Assembly (NCBI GenBank): GCA_016719485.1
Contig: JADJZB010000011.1
Coordinates: 1 to 64,000 of the forward strand
DNA: 64,000 bases
Source of the DNA: Holophagales bacterium
GTDB lineage: Bacteria; Acidobacteriota; Thermoanaerobaculia; UBA5066
Direction: 5' to 3'
The notes under the pieces are model-generated. The model saw only the letters and a list, made by a program, of their open reading frames with translations, had not been told where the DNA came from and made no database searches. This document shows positions 1 to 10,427 of the stretch, piece after piece. The first letter of the stretch is position 1, and each line of letters opens with the position of its first letter. The position numbers and the translations under genes are program-made.

Positions 1-218
1 TCGCTCTTCGTCTGAAGCTCCAGCACACCACGGGCCTCCGCGGACTTGCCGGATCGCATCAGCTCTTCGGCCCGCCGCGATGCGCTCGGAGCACACGCCG
101 TTACGACACATGGTCGAACACCGCGCACATCTGCGTGCTCTTCACCGCTTCTCTCCTCGTCCGTGGTCGCAAGAGGCGCCCCACGTCGGACTGCTCTACC
201 GACGCCTCGTCCGTACGT

Positions 219-3199
219 TCACACCAGATTCATCAAGTCACTGAGCGATGTCACCACTTCATACCGCGCCGGGTTCTGGCCAACGGCCAGCGCCTCGAAG
301 TGCGCCTTGCCGCACCGGATCTTGGCGTCTTCTTTCCCACGAAGGTCCCCCGCGAAGAGGCTCCCCTTCGTCTCGACGACGAAGTAGAGGCGCTCCGCGC
401 CATCCTTCTCGACGAGAACGGCCCAGTCCGGGTTGTAGGTGCCGAGGGGCGTCGGCACCGTGAACTTTCCGGGCAGTTTCGCGTAGACCTTCACGGCCTC
501 GTTTCGCTCCAGGTCCTCTGCGAAGCTCCGCTCAACGCCGGCCGAGTCGTAGACCACGTGCTCGAAGACCGACTTCTTCGCCTCGAGCATGTTTTTCAAG
601 TAGCCGGTCAGCTCGTCGTTCGTGAAGAGCTCCTGCGCGTAGTAGAACTCGTCACCGAGCCGCTGGTACTTGATGCCGTCGACCAGTGCGAGCTGCTTGG
701 CCCGGTTGATGGACTCGGCCGCCCGCTCGATGAACTGCTGGGGGTTCTGCACGAAGTCGTTCAGCCGCCCGCTGCTCGTCAGGATCCGCTGGATGCTTCG
801 CCGGGTTAGCTGGGTCTTGTCTTGAAGATCCGTCAGGATGTCGGGGCAGTACGACGTCCCGCTCTTCCAAGTTGACCGAAAGGGACTCTGAGATCATCGA
901 TGCCTCGACTCCTGCCTGGCTTATCGAAATCCCGGCCTTACGAAAGATCAGCCGAGTTCGAGCGATGGCGGGCGCATCGCGAAGAGCCACGATGCACGTC
1001 TCGATGAGCTTCTCGTTGTCGAACTGAACCCTGTATGTCGTCTGGTGCTTGATTCGGTCCCAGAGCGCCTTGAACTCTTCGCTCTCGAGAACGGCCTGGC
1101 GCGTTCGGACCTGCTTCCGCTCGTCCGCGTTCTTGATGTCGAGGCGGCCGGCGAGTTTGCGAAGGATCTCCTTCACCTGCGCAGTCCGGCCCGCGAACGG
1201 CTCGGGGAGCGTGAAGGTGTCTGCCTTCAGCGCCCCGCGGAGGGAGTCCTGAATCGCTCCTCTCGGATCGACATAGCCGGCATCCCGCAGGACCTGCCAC
1301 AGGGCCTTTGCCTTCTCCATGCCTAATGCGACCGGCGGGCCGTAGGCATCGGTCACGATGAGGCGGCGGTGACGAGGGCTCCACAATGCCGAAGCGAATG
1401 CCGGTGTCCTTCTCGATCTCCTTCTGGAGGTTCTCGGCGAACTGCTCGTAGCTCTCGGTCGCTACGACCGTGAGGGTATTCACCTCGAACCCGCGAAGAC
1501 GTTCCCCCTGCTGGTTCACGCAGAGGCGTAGGCCACGGCCGATCGTCTGCCGACGCGCCCGCTCCGTACCCATCTCCCGCAACGCACAGATCTGGAAGAC
1601 GTTCGGACTGTCCCAGCCCTCTCTGAGCGCCGAGTGGGAGAAGATGAACTTAAGCGGAGTCTCGAAGCTCAGCAGCCGCTCCTTGTCGCGCATGATGAGG
1701 TTATAGGCACGCCCTGCTGCCTCCCGACTCGTCTCGTTCTTGATCTCCCCTTTGGCATCGATGTCCGGCTCCGCCCAGCGCCCCTTCCGGTCGATTGAGA
1801 AGTACCCATCGTGGGCCTCCTCTGCTGCCGTCGTCAGATCCACTCCCTTGAAGAGGTTCTCGTAGTCCGGGTGCTTCGCGAGGCTGCGGTGCTCCTCCTC
1901 GAAGATCGTGGCGTCCTCCCCTTTGAGCGCCACGCCCTCATCGTCGTACTTCCGATAGTGCTCGACGCTATCGACGAAGAAGAGGCTGAGGATCTTGATC
2001 CCCTTGCGGCCGGAGGCGTTTCTCCTTGTCGAGGTGCTCCTTGATCGTGCGCCGGATCATCTGGCGCTGGAGGGCAGAGTGCCTCGAGATCGCCGTGAGC
2101 CTCCCCGATCTTCAGGTAGAGCTCCTCGCCAGGAACCCGTAGTTCCATGAACTGACGCCCGCTTTCGACGCGAATCTCGCCGACCCGGCAATCGTGGTAG
2201 ACCGCCCGGCGGGTCTGCTGTTCGAGGTCGTCCCTATCGAACGTCGATCCCCTGCCGCCGTACGCCTGTCGCGGTCTCGACGTCGACCTCCACCTTGGCA
2301 GTGATGACACCTCGTCGGCCGCTTACCGAGATGAGGCGCACGAAGGGTTTGTTGTGGGCGCCTTCCACGGAGGCTCCGGCAACCTCGATCTGCTTCACGA
2401 GTTTCCGTTCATAGGCATCTACCGCGTCGAGCCGATAGACCATGTGGTATTCGTTCAAGTGAGTGGCGGAATAGCGGAGCGTGCAGAGCGGGTTCATCGC
2501 CCCGAGGGCTTCCTTCCCCCGGCCCTCGAGGCCGCCGTCGACGCTCTGAGGCTCGTCGACGATCAGGATCGGCCGCGTCGCCTTGATCAGGTCGATGGGC
2601 TTCTCGCCGCCCGTCTTCTCGCTGTCCTTGTAGAGGTTGTTGACGTCCTTCTTGTTGATGGCGCCGACGGTGACCACCATGATCTGGATGTTTGAGCTGG
2701 TGGCGAAGTTGCGCACCTGGCCGAGCTTCGCCGAGTCGTAGAGGAAGGACTCGAACGGCGTATTCGCGTAGAGGCCCCGGAAGTGCCCCTCCGTGATCTG
2801 GATCGTCTTGTAGACGCCTTCCTTGATGGCGACGGACGGAACGACGATCACGAACTTCGTGAAGCCGTACCGCCGGTTCAGCTCGAAGATCGTCCGGAGG
2901 TAGACGTAGGTCTTCCCCGTCCCCGTCTCCATCTCGACCGTGAAGTCGCCAGACGCGAGGGCTTCCGTCGGGGCGAGGCCATTCCGGAGCTGGATGTCGT
3001 TCAGGTTCGCGAGGAGCTCCTCGTCCAGAAGCTGAAGACGGTTCCCGATACCTAGATCCTCCATCCCGAAGAGGTTTCCTCGAGGGGCGAACGTGACCGT
3101 GAACTCCGTTCGGCAGGTCTCCTGCCCGCGGAAGAGGTCGCAGACCGCCTCGATGGCCTGGAGCTGGTAGTCAAGATTCGGTTCGAAGTGGAGTTTCAT
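219..3199 (-). pseudogene. Type III restriction enzyme Res subunit (helicase-nuclease), multiply frameshifted
   Basis: Superfamily II helicase plus PD-(D/E)xK nuclease of a type III-like restriction system, which would cut DNA with its Mod partner. The N-terminal piece (from ATG at 3199) has the Walker A segment METGTGKTYVYLRT and the box II-like segment ILIVDEPQSVDG. A later piece has the helicase segment FSHSALREGWDSPNVFQ with IGRGLRL, and the C-terminal piece (752-219) has PDWAVLVEKD followed by ETKG, a PD-ExK nuclease. These pieces lie in changing frames. I place shifts near 2250, 2085, 2020, 1380 and 850. The ATG overlaps the stop of the RhuM gene (ATGA). Each piece is collinear with a full-length enzyme of about 990 residues, so the gene is complete in extent but broken. 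Either it is decaying or the sequence has indel errors. Nothing supportable as a gene is seen in 1-218. Confidence 0.85.
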
Positions 3200-4197
3200 C
3201 ACTTCTTGGGGCTCCGGGCTCTCGGCTTCTTCGGGCCGGGGAGCGCCTTGGCGGCTTCCTCGAGCGAGTCGATGGCAGCACGCTGGCCCTCGGCTTCGAG
3301 GAGTGCCCGCCTCTGCGACGCGAACTTGGCGTATTCGGCCTCCGCCTGCTCGTGGGCGGTAGCGGCGCTGACCGAACCGGCGTTCGTCAGAACCGAGCGG
3401 TCGTTGAACCGCAGGAAGTCGTTGAGACGCGTCTCCCAGTCCTTGAGGAAGACCTGCTTCCGGCGCCGAGCCTGGTCCTCTGCGAAGTCGAGCCACATCG
3501 TCACGATGCGGTTCAGGTCGGAGATCTCGAGCTCGCGAAGGTAGTTCTTCGCCACGGTCACGTCCGTCTTCCGGACGCCGTCCCCCTTCCAGCTCGTGAG
3601 GCCCATGGTCGGGAGGGTATGGTCGGCTCGCTCGGCGATCAGCTCCGGGGCGGTCTTTCCGGTGGCGGCGAAGTGGAGCTTGTTCTGGATCACCTTGAAG
3701 AACTCGACCGTGTCCTTCCGGGCGGCGTCGTAGTCGGCAGCCAGGGCGAAGATCTCCCGGACCCGGAGGTACATTCGGCGTTCGCTGGCCCGGATGTCCC
3801 GGATCCGTTCGAGGAGTTCGTCGAAGTAGTCCGGGACGCCGGAGCCATTGACGGGCGGGTTCTTCAGCCGCTCGTCGTCCATCGTGAAGCCCTTCACGAG
3901 GTACTCGCGGAGCCGATCCGTCGCCCAGCGCCGGAACTGAACCCCGCGGCGAGAACGCACGCGGTAGCCGACAGCGAGGATTGCATCCAGGCTGTAGTGC
4001 TCGACCTCCCGCGCGACTTCTCTGGCCCCCTCGCGGCGAACTATCCGGAATTTCCGGATAGTTGCCGTCGACTCGAGCTCCCCCTCCGCAAAGAGATTCT
4101 GGAGGTGTTCGTTGATCGTCCGGACGTCCTTCTGAAAGAGCTCCGCCATCAGGGCCTGGCTTAGCCAGACGGTCTCCCCGGCGAAACGGCATTCCAC
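3199..4197 (-). CDS. RhuM-family (virulence RhuM) protein
   Basis: 332-residue protein of the RhuM family, often found in restriction-modification and defence operons; molecular role unknown. The N-terminal part (WLSQALMAELFQKDVRTINEHLQNLF) resembles a helix-turn-helix, followed by the family's YSLDAILAVGYRVRSRRGVQFRRWA block, then a charged helical C-terminus. The only standard start in frame is GTG at 4197, but the frame stays open up to the Mod stop (4282-4284) and encodes GEIILYRTDDGQTR just upstream, a segment RhuM proteins normally carry. The true start is therefore probably upstream, perhaps at ATG 4267 with a one-base indel. It lies between mod and res, and its stop overlaps the res ATG. 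Confidence 0.8.
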   Translation of the reverse strand: MECRFAGETVWLSQALMAELFQKDVRTINEHLQNLFAEGELESTATIRKFRIVRREGAREVAREVEHYSLDAILAVGYRVRSRRGVQFRRWATDRLREYLVKGFTMDDERLKNPPVNGSGVPDYFDELLERIRDIRASERRMYLRVREIFALAADYDAARKDTVEFFKVIQNKLHFAATGKTAPELIAERADHTLPTMGLTSWKGDGVRKTDVTVAKNYLRELEISDLNRIVTMWLDFAEDQARRRKQVFLKDWETRLNDFLRFNDRSVLTNAGSVSAATAHEQAEAEYAKFASQRRALLEAEGQRAAIDSLEEAAKALPGPKKPRARSPKK

Positions 4198-4281
4198 GCG
4201 CGTCTGGCCGTCATCGGTCCGGTACAGGATGATCTCGCCCGTCGGGGGCTGCTGCTCCAGGTGACATGGCGTGGCCGGGTC

Positions 4282-6290
4282 CTACAGGCTTCGCACGTTC
4301 TCGAGGCCGTGCTGCTGGAGAATGGCGGTCAGGTTCGACTTCGCGACGTCGTCGGCAAAGGCGCTGTCGCGGAAGACGACCGTACTCTCGCCAGCGGGGC
4401 GCTGGGCCTTGTGCCACTCGGCGATCCCGAGGGCAAGGGGTTCGACATCCTTCGCGGCGACGCTCTCGGCGAGGCAGACGACGAGGGTCCCGGCGCCGAC
4501 GCTGTGGACGTCCTTCCCGGCGATCGTCTTCTTCTCGATCGGGACGGTGAGGTCCAGACCGAGCTTAAGAAGCACTTCGAAGAGAATGTCCTGTTCCGTC
4601 CGATCCGTCTTCAGATGGTCGACTGCTTCTTCGAGCGGCTTCGCCAGGTTCTCGCGATCAGGCTCCCACGCCTGGATGTTGCTGGAGGCCAGCCTGAAGA
4701 CCCGGAAGCCGAGGGCGCCCGGGAACATCGGTGACTGGCCCGCAATCTCTTTCCCACAAAGGCGAAGGCGCTCCTTTGTGATCTCTGCGATAGTGCGAGG
4801 TCTCCTCAGGGCATCGCAGACCCCCGCCGCCACCTTCTGATCTCTGACTTCTGGGTCGAGTTGTTCCGGCAATTGAACCATGATGAACCGTCGAGGCGTG
4901 GCGACGGTGCGATTCGCGAGCCACACCGCGTGCGCCGTAGTCCCAGACCCTGCGAAGAAGTCGAGAACTATCTCGCCAGGCCCGGAGAGATATGCCACCA
5001 GTCTTTCCATATCGAGATAGCTCTTCGGATTGTCGAATACCTTCTTCCCACCAAAGATGCGGGTGAAGTCCTGACTCGCTTTCTGTGCATAGCTGAAGGT
5101 CACGCTACGCATTAGTTGCTCATCTTTTTCGAAGAGGTTCCGACGTACCGACGGGATCGTCGTCTCATCCGATCCAAAGACGATATTCCCCTTCTCGATC
5201 TCCTCCTTCATTCGCTCAGCCGTCGGCCAGCGCCATCCTCCTCCGGGCTTCTTGCATACTTTCCCTGTCAGAGGATGAAGAACATCGTACTCGGGCCCGC
5301 CGCCTCCCGGCCAGCTCGGGTCCCCGTCCGTCCGAAACGGTCCGCGCTCGTCCACCTTGGTATATCGAGCGAGGGGAGCCCGGGGGTCATCCTCGCCGAA
5401 TGCTGAATAGAATTCGCGCAGGCCCCTGCCCACGGCAGCCCAGTCATTCTCATGAAGCTTGCTGAGCCGCTCGAACTCCACTCGTACGTCTTCGACGCCC
5501 TCTTTCGGCGAACGAAGTCGGGTATTCAGTTCAGTCAGCAGGGCCTTATCGCGCGCGTAGACGACCACGTACTCGTGCCCGACAGAGAAGAACCGCGCAT
5601 GGTTCTTTCTGTTTGTGCCGACACCAAGACCGCGATGAAGTTCTCCTCGCCCATCACTTCGTTCAGAGCCGTACGAAGGTTGCTAAGTTCGCTATCGTCA
5701 ATACTGACGAGGAGAAAGCCATCCAGGGCAAGCAACGTCCTCGCCAGTTTCAGGCGCGGGAACATCATGTTCAGCCAGTCGGTGTGGAAGCGCCCGGAAG
5801 CCTCTGTATTCGAAGAGAGCTTCTTCCCCTCGCCGTCCACCTGACCGGTCAGCTCGAGGTAGTTCTTGATGTTGTCCTGGAAGTTGTCCGGATAGACGAA
5901 GTCCTTACCCGTGTTGTAAGGCGGGTCGATATAGATGAGCTTCACCTTGCCGGCGTAGCTCTTCTGGAGGAGCTTCAGGACCTCGAGGTTGTCCCCCTCG
6001 ATCATCAGGTTCTGCGTCGTGTCCCAGTCAACGCTCTCCTCCGGGCACGGGCGAAGGGTCCCGGTCGACGGGGTCAGGGCGATCTGCCGGGCCCGTCGCT
6101 TGCCGTGCCAGTTCAGGCCGTACTTCTCCTCCCGCTCTTCGACGGTGCCGCCGAGGAGCTGCTTGAGGACCTCGAAGTCGATCTTTCCCTCGATGAAGGC
6201 CTCGGGGAGGAGCGCCTGAAGCGCAGCAACGTTCTCCGCGAGGACGTCGGCGCTCTTGGTCTCTGGATCACTCGGCGTCAGTGGCTTCAT
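4282..6290 (-). pseudogene. Type III-like N6-adenine DNA methyltransferase (Mod), one frameshift
   Basis: Site-specific adenine methyltransferase of the beta class: the catalytic motif DPPYNTG (residues about 112-118, in LIYIDPPYNTG) precedes the SAM-binding motif DFFAGSGTTAHAV in the C-terminal half, the order seen in type III Mod subunits. It would methylate the recognition site and supply specificity for Res. The start is ATG 6290, 11 bases after the DUF4391 stop. The frame breaks near 5625-5640: the first part reads to EENFIAVLV, then the next frame continues with RKNHARFFSVGHEY and VVYARDK to the TAG at 4282. Restoring the shift gives one continuous protein of about 670 residues, a normal size for Mod. 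Confidence 0.88.
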
Positions 6291-6301
6291 ATTCCCTCAG
6301 G

Positions 6302-7057
6302 TTAGAGCGTTCTCAGCAGTTCGGCGAGGGCGGCATCGATTCGCTTCAGCTCGAGATTGAGGTCGACCCGGCGACTGATCTGTTTCTCGACAACTGCCTG
6401 CGCCCGGAGGGAGGCGGCTTCGCGCTGGAGGCGCGCGTACTCATCGAGCGCTGTCCGCCGCTGGGCGGCCCGGGCCGAAGAATCAGGGAGTGCAAAGACT
6501 CCGGTGATGCGAGCGGCTTCCAACGCCGCGACCCGGTCGAGCCAGCCCTGATACACCGTTAGAAGGTCCCGGGCAGGCTGATGGGCTATCGCGAGGCTCG
6601 CCAGAAACGACGCTTCTTCGCTCGTGGGAATCGAAGAGACAGGTCCGTTCGTGACGACACCATCCACGACAACCTGGCTGCGGTCGGTCTGAGAGAACCT
6701 CTTTTGCGCCAGGGTGAACGCCGTGGTCCCTGCCTGCGTCGCCACGAGAACGAGCGGGTAGGGGATGGCGCGATGGATGAGCTCCACGAGACGGGGTGCC
6801 TTCGCCTCGGGTCGAAGGACCACCGTCAGGACGGCGATCTCCAGATACTCCCGGACGGCATCCCGGTAGGCAGGCACGCCCACGTTCGAGGGCTTGAGCG
6901 CGGCCACCCAGAGGAGCTCATCGATGCCAGCCTGGATGTGGCGCTTGTCGGCGGCGGTCGGCGCTCCCTGTTCGAGGAGAACCTTTTTCGGAACCCGGTG
7001 GCCCACCCGCGCGTCCGCGGGAATGGCCAGCGCCTCGACAAAGGCCGTGGCGCTCAT
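6302..7057 (-). CDS. DUF4391 domain-containing protein
   Basis: 251-residue protein matching the DUF4391 family, commonly sandwiched between an SNF2-type helicase gene and a DNA methyltransferase gene, as here. Visible features are an N-terminal block with RVPKKVLLEQG, a central hydrophobic stretch (PYPLVLVATQAGTTAFTLA) and a C-terminal helical region. No catalytic motif is recognisable. Its ATG overlaps the stop of the SNF2 gene (ATGA) and mod starts 11 bases downstream, so it is translationally coupled. It is one of only two intact genes of the operon, perhaps only because it is short. Confidence 0.82.
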   Translation of the reverse strand: MSATAFVEALAIPADARVGHRVPKKVLLEQGAPTAADKRHIQAGIDELLWVAALKPSNVGVPAYRDAVREYLEIAVLTVVLRPEAKAPRLVELIHRAIPYPLVLVATQAGTTAFTLAQKRFSQTDRSQVVVDGVVTNGPVSSIPTSEEASFLASLAIAHQPARDLLTVYQGWLDRVAALEAARITGVFALPDSSARAAQRRTALDEYARLQREAASLRAQAVVEKQISRRVDLNLELKRIDAALAELLRTL

Positions 7058-10000
7058 GCGGGCGACGCGGACTCCCCGCCGGGAAGGACGACGAGGAATG
7101 CGACGACCTCGAAGTCGTTGATTCCCTGGAACTCCCCCTTCAGGGCGTGAGTGCCTCCGGTCGAGAAGAGGCTTGCGACGGCGCGCTCCTCCTTCTTCCC
7201 GACGATTGAGGCCACAGCCTTCGCGAGGAGCTTCTGGACTGTGGACATCTCCTGGCCACCCCGCGTCGTCTTTTCGAAGCAGGAAGAGGCCTCAGCGTCG
7301 GGCAGGTCGCGTCCAAGAGCGAGTCTCTTGAGACGGTCGAGGGCCTGCTTCGCTTGGGTGAACGGCAGGAGGACCGCGCCGTCGTCGCCGACGTGGACGA
7401 GATAGTGGGGTGCGAGAGGGTATCCAGGTTCGATCCCTTTGAGGGCCGCTTCCCCGGCAGCGCGGAGACAGAAGATGACCCCTGGCGGGAGAGCCGATTC
7501 GCCCGTAATCGGCGCCGTCGTGACGGCAGCCGTTCCAAGGGGAGTCGCTCGAGGTGGCCGGGGTGCTCCCGGAGATATCCCGCGAGATCGATCCGGAAGT
7601 CGTTCAGGGTCAGGTCCGCGATCGAGACGCCGCTGGAGAGGTCCTCGAGGTCGATGACGGCGTTCTGGAGCTGCTCGAGCTGCTTGCGCCGGTACTCCAG
7701 GTCGTTCATCTGGTTGCCGGACTGGTACTCGATGATGTTCTCCTCGCCCGTGGCAGAGATGTCGAGGAGGACCATCCGCCCGCTGACCCGCTGCTCGAGG
7801 TTGATGTACTCCTCCAGCTCGATGTTCGGCCAGAAGTTGACGAGCTGGACGCAGCTGTTCGGCGACCCGATCCGGTCGATCCGGCCGAAGCGCTGGATGA
7901 TCCGGACCGGGTTCCAGTGGATGTCGTAGTTGACGAGGTAGTCGCAGTCCTGGAGGTTCTGCCCCTCGGAGATGCAGTCCGTCGCGATGAGGAGGTCGAT
8001 CTCCCCCTCGGTCGCGAACTCCTCGCCCCGCTCCTTCGAGCGCGGCGAGAAGGTCGTGAGGATGCTGCCGAGGTCGAGGCGGAGATCCGGGAGGGTCGTC
8101 TTGTTCCGACCGGCACCGGTGACGAGCGCGGAGTGGACGCCGAGGGTCTTCTTCGCCCACGGGGCGAGCTGCTCGTAGAGGTACTGAGCCGTATCGGCGA
8201 ACGCGGTGAAGACGAGGACCTTCCTGTTCCCTGGGTTGAGGGGCTCACGGCACTTGCCCTCGATGATGCCGCGGAGAGCCTCGAGCTTGGCGTCCCGAGG
8301 GGCCTCGATCTGGCGCGCCGCGGAGAGGAGCGTCGCGAGGCGGTTCCGGTCCTCGGTCAGATCCTGGAGCCAGCGGACGCGGTCGACGTCTTGCAGGAGG
8401 ACCTTCACCTTGCGCCCGACGAGGAGTGGCTCGAAGGCGGGGTCGTCGACATCGACGTCCTCGATCGAGAGTTCTTCCACCGCCTCCTCGTGCGCTTCGA
8501 TTCGGGCGAGGAGCCCTTCGACGTCGGCCAGCTGCCGCTCGAGGGTCAGCGCGAACGAGGTGACGGAGCTTTCCATGCGCTTGAGGACGTTGACTCGGAG
8601 AAGGTGGACGAGGCTCTCCTCACGATCGACCTGTCGGAAGAAGCTCTCGCCTCCTCGAATCCGGGTGCTGTACTTCTCGTCGTAGGACCGCTGCTTGTGC
8701 GCGAGAACGTAGCGGAGAGGCGCGTAGGCCGCCAGGTTCAAACGGCGGATCTCGTTGTTGATCTCGCGGATGGGCCGGAACTCCGCGGCGAGGTCGACAT
8801 CGGACTTGATGTTGATGGGCTTGAGACGTTCGGGGAACTTCCCGGTCTCACTCGTGCCGTAGTACTTCTCGATGTGTTTACGCGACCGCGCGATGGTCAG
8901 GAGGTCGAGCAGCTTGAAGTAGTCGAACCCGAGCATGTCCATGAGCCGCGCCGGGCGGCGATCGGCTTCCTCGAGCGTTAGCCAGCGATTGAACTGGGTC
9001 TGGGCCTGACGGACCGTCGCCTCGACGCTGGGAATGCCGGAGGTGGCGAGTGCGTCGTCCTTCCTTCGGTCACGAAGGCGATCTGGTTCTTGAGGTCGGC
9101 AAGCCGGTTGTTGACCGGCGTGGCGGAGAGCATCAGCACGCGGGTCTTGACGCCCTCCTGGATGATCCGCTTCATCAGCCGGTCGTAGCGGGTATCGCGA
9201 TCCTTGTGCGTCGCCTTGTTCCGGAAGTTGTGGGACTCGTCGATCACGACGAGGTCGTAGTTTCCCCAGTTCACGTGCGAGAGGTCGATATCGCCCGAGA
9301 GGCCGCCATCACGGGAGAGGTCGGTGTGGTTCAGGACGTCGTAGTTGAGGCGATCGGGCGCGAGGATGTTCCGGCGGTCGTTCGCCCTGTAGAGCGTCCA
9401 GTTGTCGCGGAGGCGCTTCGGGACGAGCACGAGGACCCGGTCGTTCCTCAGCTCGTAGTACTTGATGATCGCCAGCGCCTCGAACGTCTTCCCGAGGCCG
9501 ACGCTGTCCGCAATGATGCAGCCGCCGTGGCGCTCGAGCTTGTCGATGGCGCCGATGACGCCGTCGCGCTGGAACTTGAAGAGCTTCTTCCAGACGATTG
9601 TGTTGCGGATGCCCGTCGCCGACTTGACGATCCGCTCCTCGTCCAGCTCGTCTCCGAGGTCCTTGAAGAGGTGGTAGAGGGTCAGGAAGTAGATGAGCGA
9701 CGGGGCCTTCGGTTCTGCCAGCTCCAGGAGGCGCGCGACGAAGGCGGCCTTGTGGGAGTCGGTCGCGGACAGGGAGTTCCAGAGTCCCGTAAACCACGTG
9801 CTCAGGAGCGCGGACTCATCGGGCTTCTCCGAGCACTGGATCAGGCTGAACTGGTTCCCTGGGGTCGTCCCGAGGCCCTCGGTCGTGAACGGGCAGTTGC
9901 CGGTGATGACCCTGTGACGCTCCGTGCCCGGCTGACCGGCGCTGAGAATCGACTGCGGAAGAGTGGACGGCGCACCGCGCAGCTCGACCTTCGTCTGAAT

Positions 10001-10269
10001 CCATTTGGCGCACTCGCGGGCGAGCCACGGGACCTGGAGGGTGTTGCGGGAGGCGCGGTCGGCTTCCGTGCCGGTCAGGCCGAGGTCGATCCCGGTCGCC
10101 GAGGGGAGGACGAGGCGGCAGGCGTCGAGTTTCGAGAGGAGGTCCCGCAGGTCGGCGAAGGCGAACAGGGAGAAGGCCGGGAAGCGACGTCGAGGGATGC
10201 CGGCGGCGCGAGCGCCTGCCGAAGCTCGTCGACGACCCGGTCAGCACCCGTGTTCTTGATGAGCTTCAT
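7054..10269 (-). pseudogene. SNF2/DEAD-family helicase of the defence operon, multiply frameshifted
   Basis: Swi2/Snf2-type ATP-dependent DNA translocase of about 1,070 residues. Read across frames it starts MKLIKNTGADRVVDELRQAL (ATG 10269), then has Walker A in IIADSVGLGKTFEAL (near 9490), DEAH-like VVIDESHNFRN (near 9240), motif III LSATPVNNR, and in the C-terminal helicase lobe LVFTAFADTAQYL, ATDCISEGQNLQ and QRFGRIDRIGS. The tail ends with GINDFEVVAFLVVLPGG. Frame changes lie near 10190, 9060 and 7550, and the reading frame is open between them. The stop overlaps the DUF4391 ATG. The upstream gap (10270-10427) holds a perfect inverted repeat but no gene. Confidence 0.85.
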
Positions 10270-10332
10270 ACGGGCGCTAGGAAGAACGCCGGGCCGGGAA
10301 GGGTGGGTCGGGCCGCGGCGTCAGACGCGGAC

Positions 10333-10354
10333 TTGGAACGAAAAGCGCTTCCAA
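10333..10354. promoter_or_regulatory. Inverted repeat upstream of the SNF2 gene
   Basis: Perfect 6-base arms TTGGAA and TTCCAA separated by ten bases, 64-85 bases upstream of the SNF2 helicase ATG (10269, minus strand) in an otherwise GC-rich gap. It could be an operator or part of an internal promoter; there is no U-tract, so a terminator is less likely. Function inferred only. Confidence 0.3.
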
Positions 10355-10427
10355 ACGGCTTCGTGAATGAGAATCCGCAGTCGCCAGAAGTGCTTTCACT
10401 GCTTTAGGTTAGCACTTGCCGGAACCC

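Noticed and set aside
1..218. Gene fragment at the left edge
   Set aside because: Short frames in several phases with no recognisable domain; the Res gene ends at 219 and nothing certain follows.
7554..8981. Long plus-strand open frame opposite the SNF2 helicase
   Set aside because: Shadow of a high-GC gene; the minus strand carries all helicase motifs.
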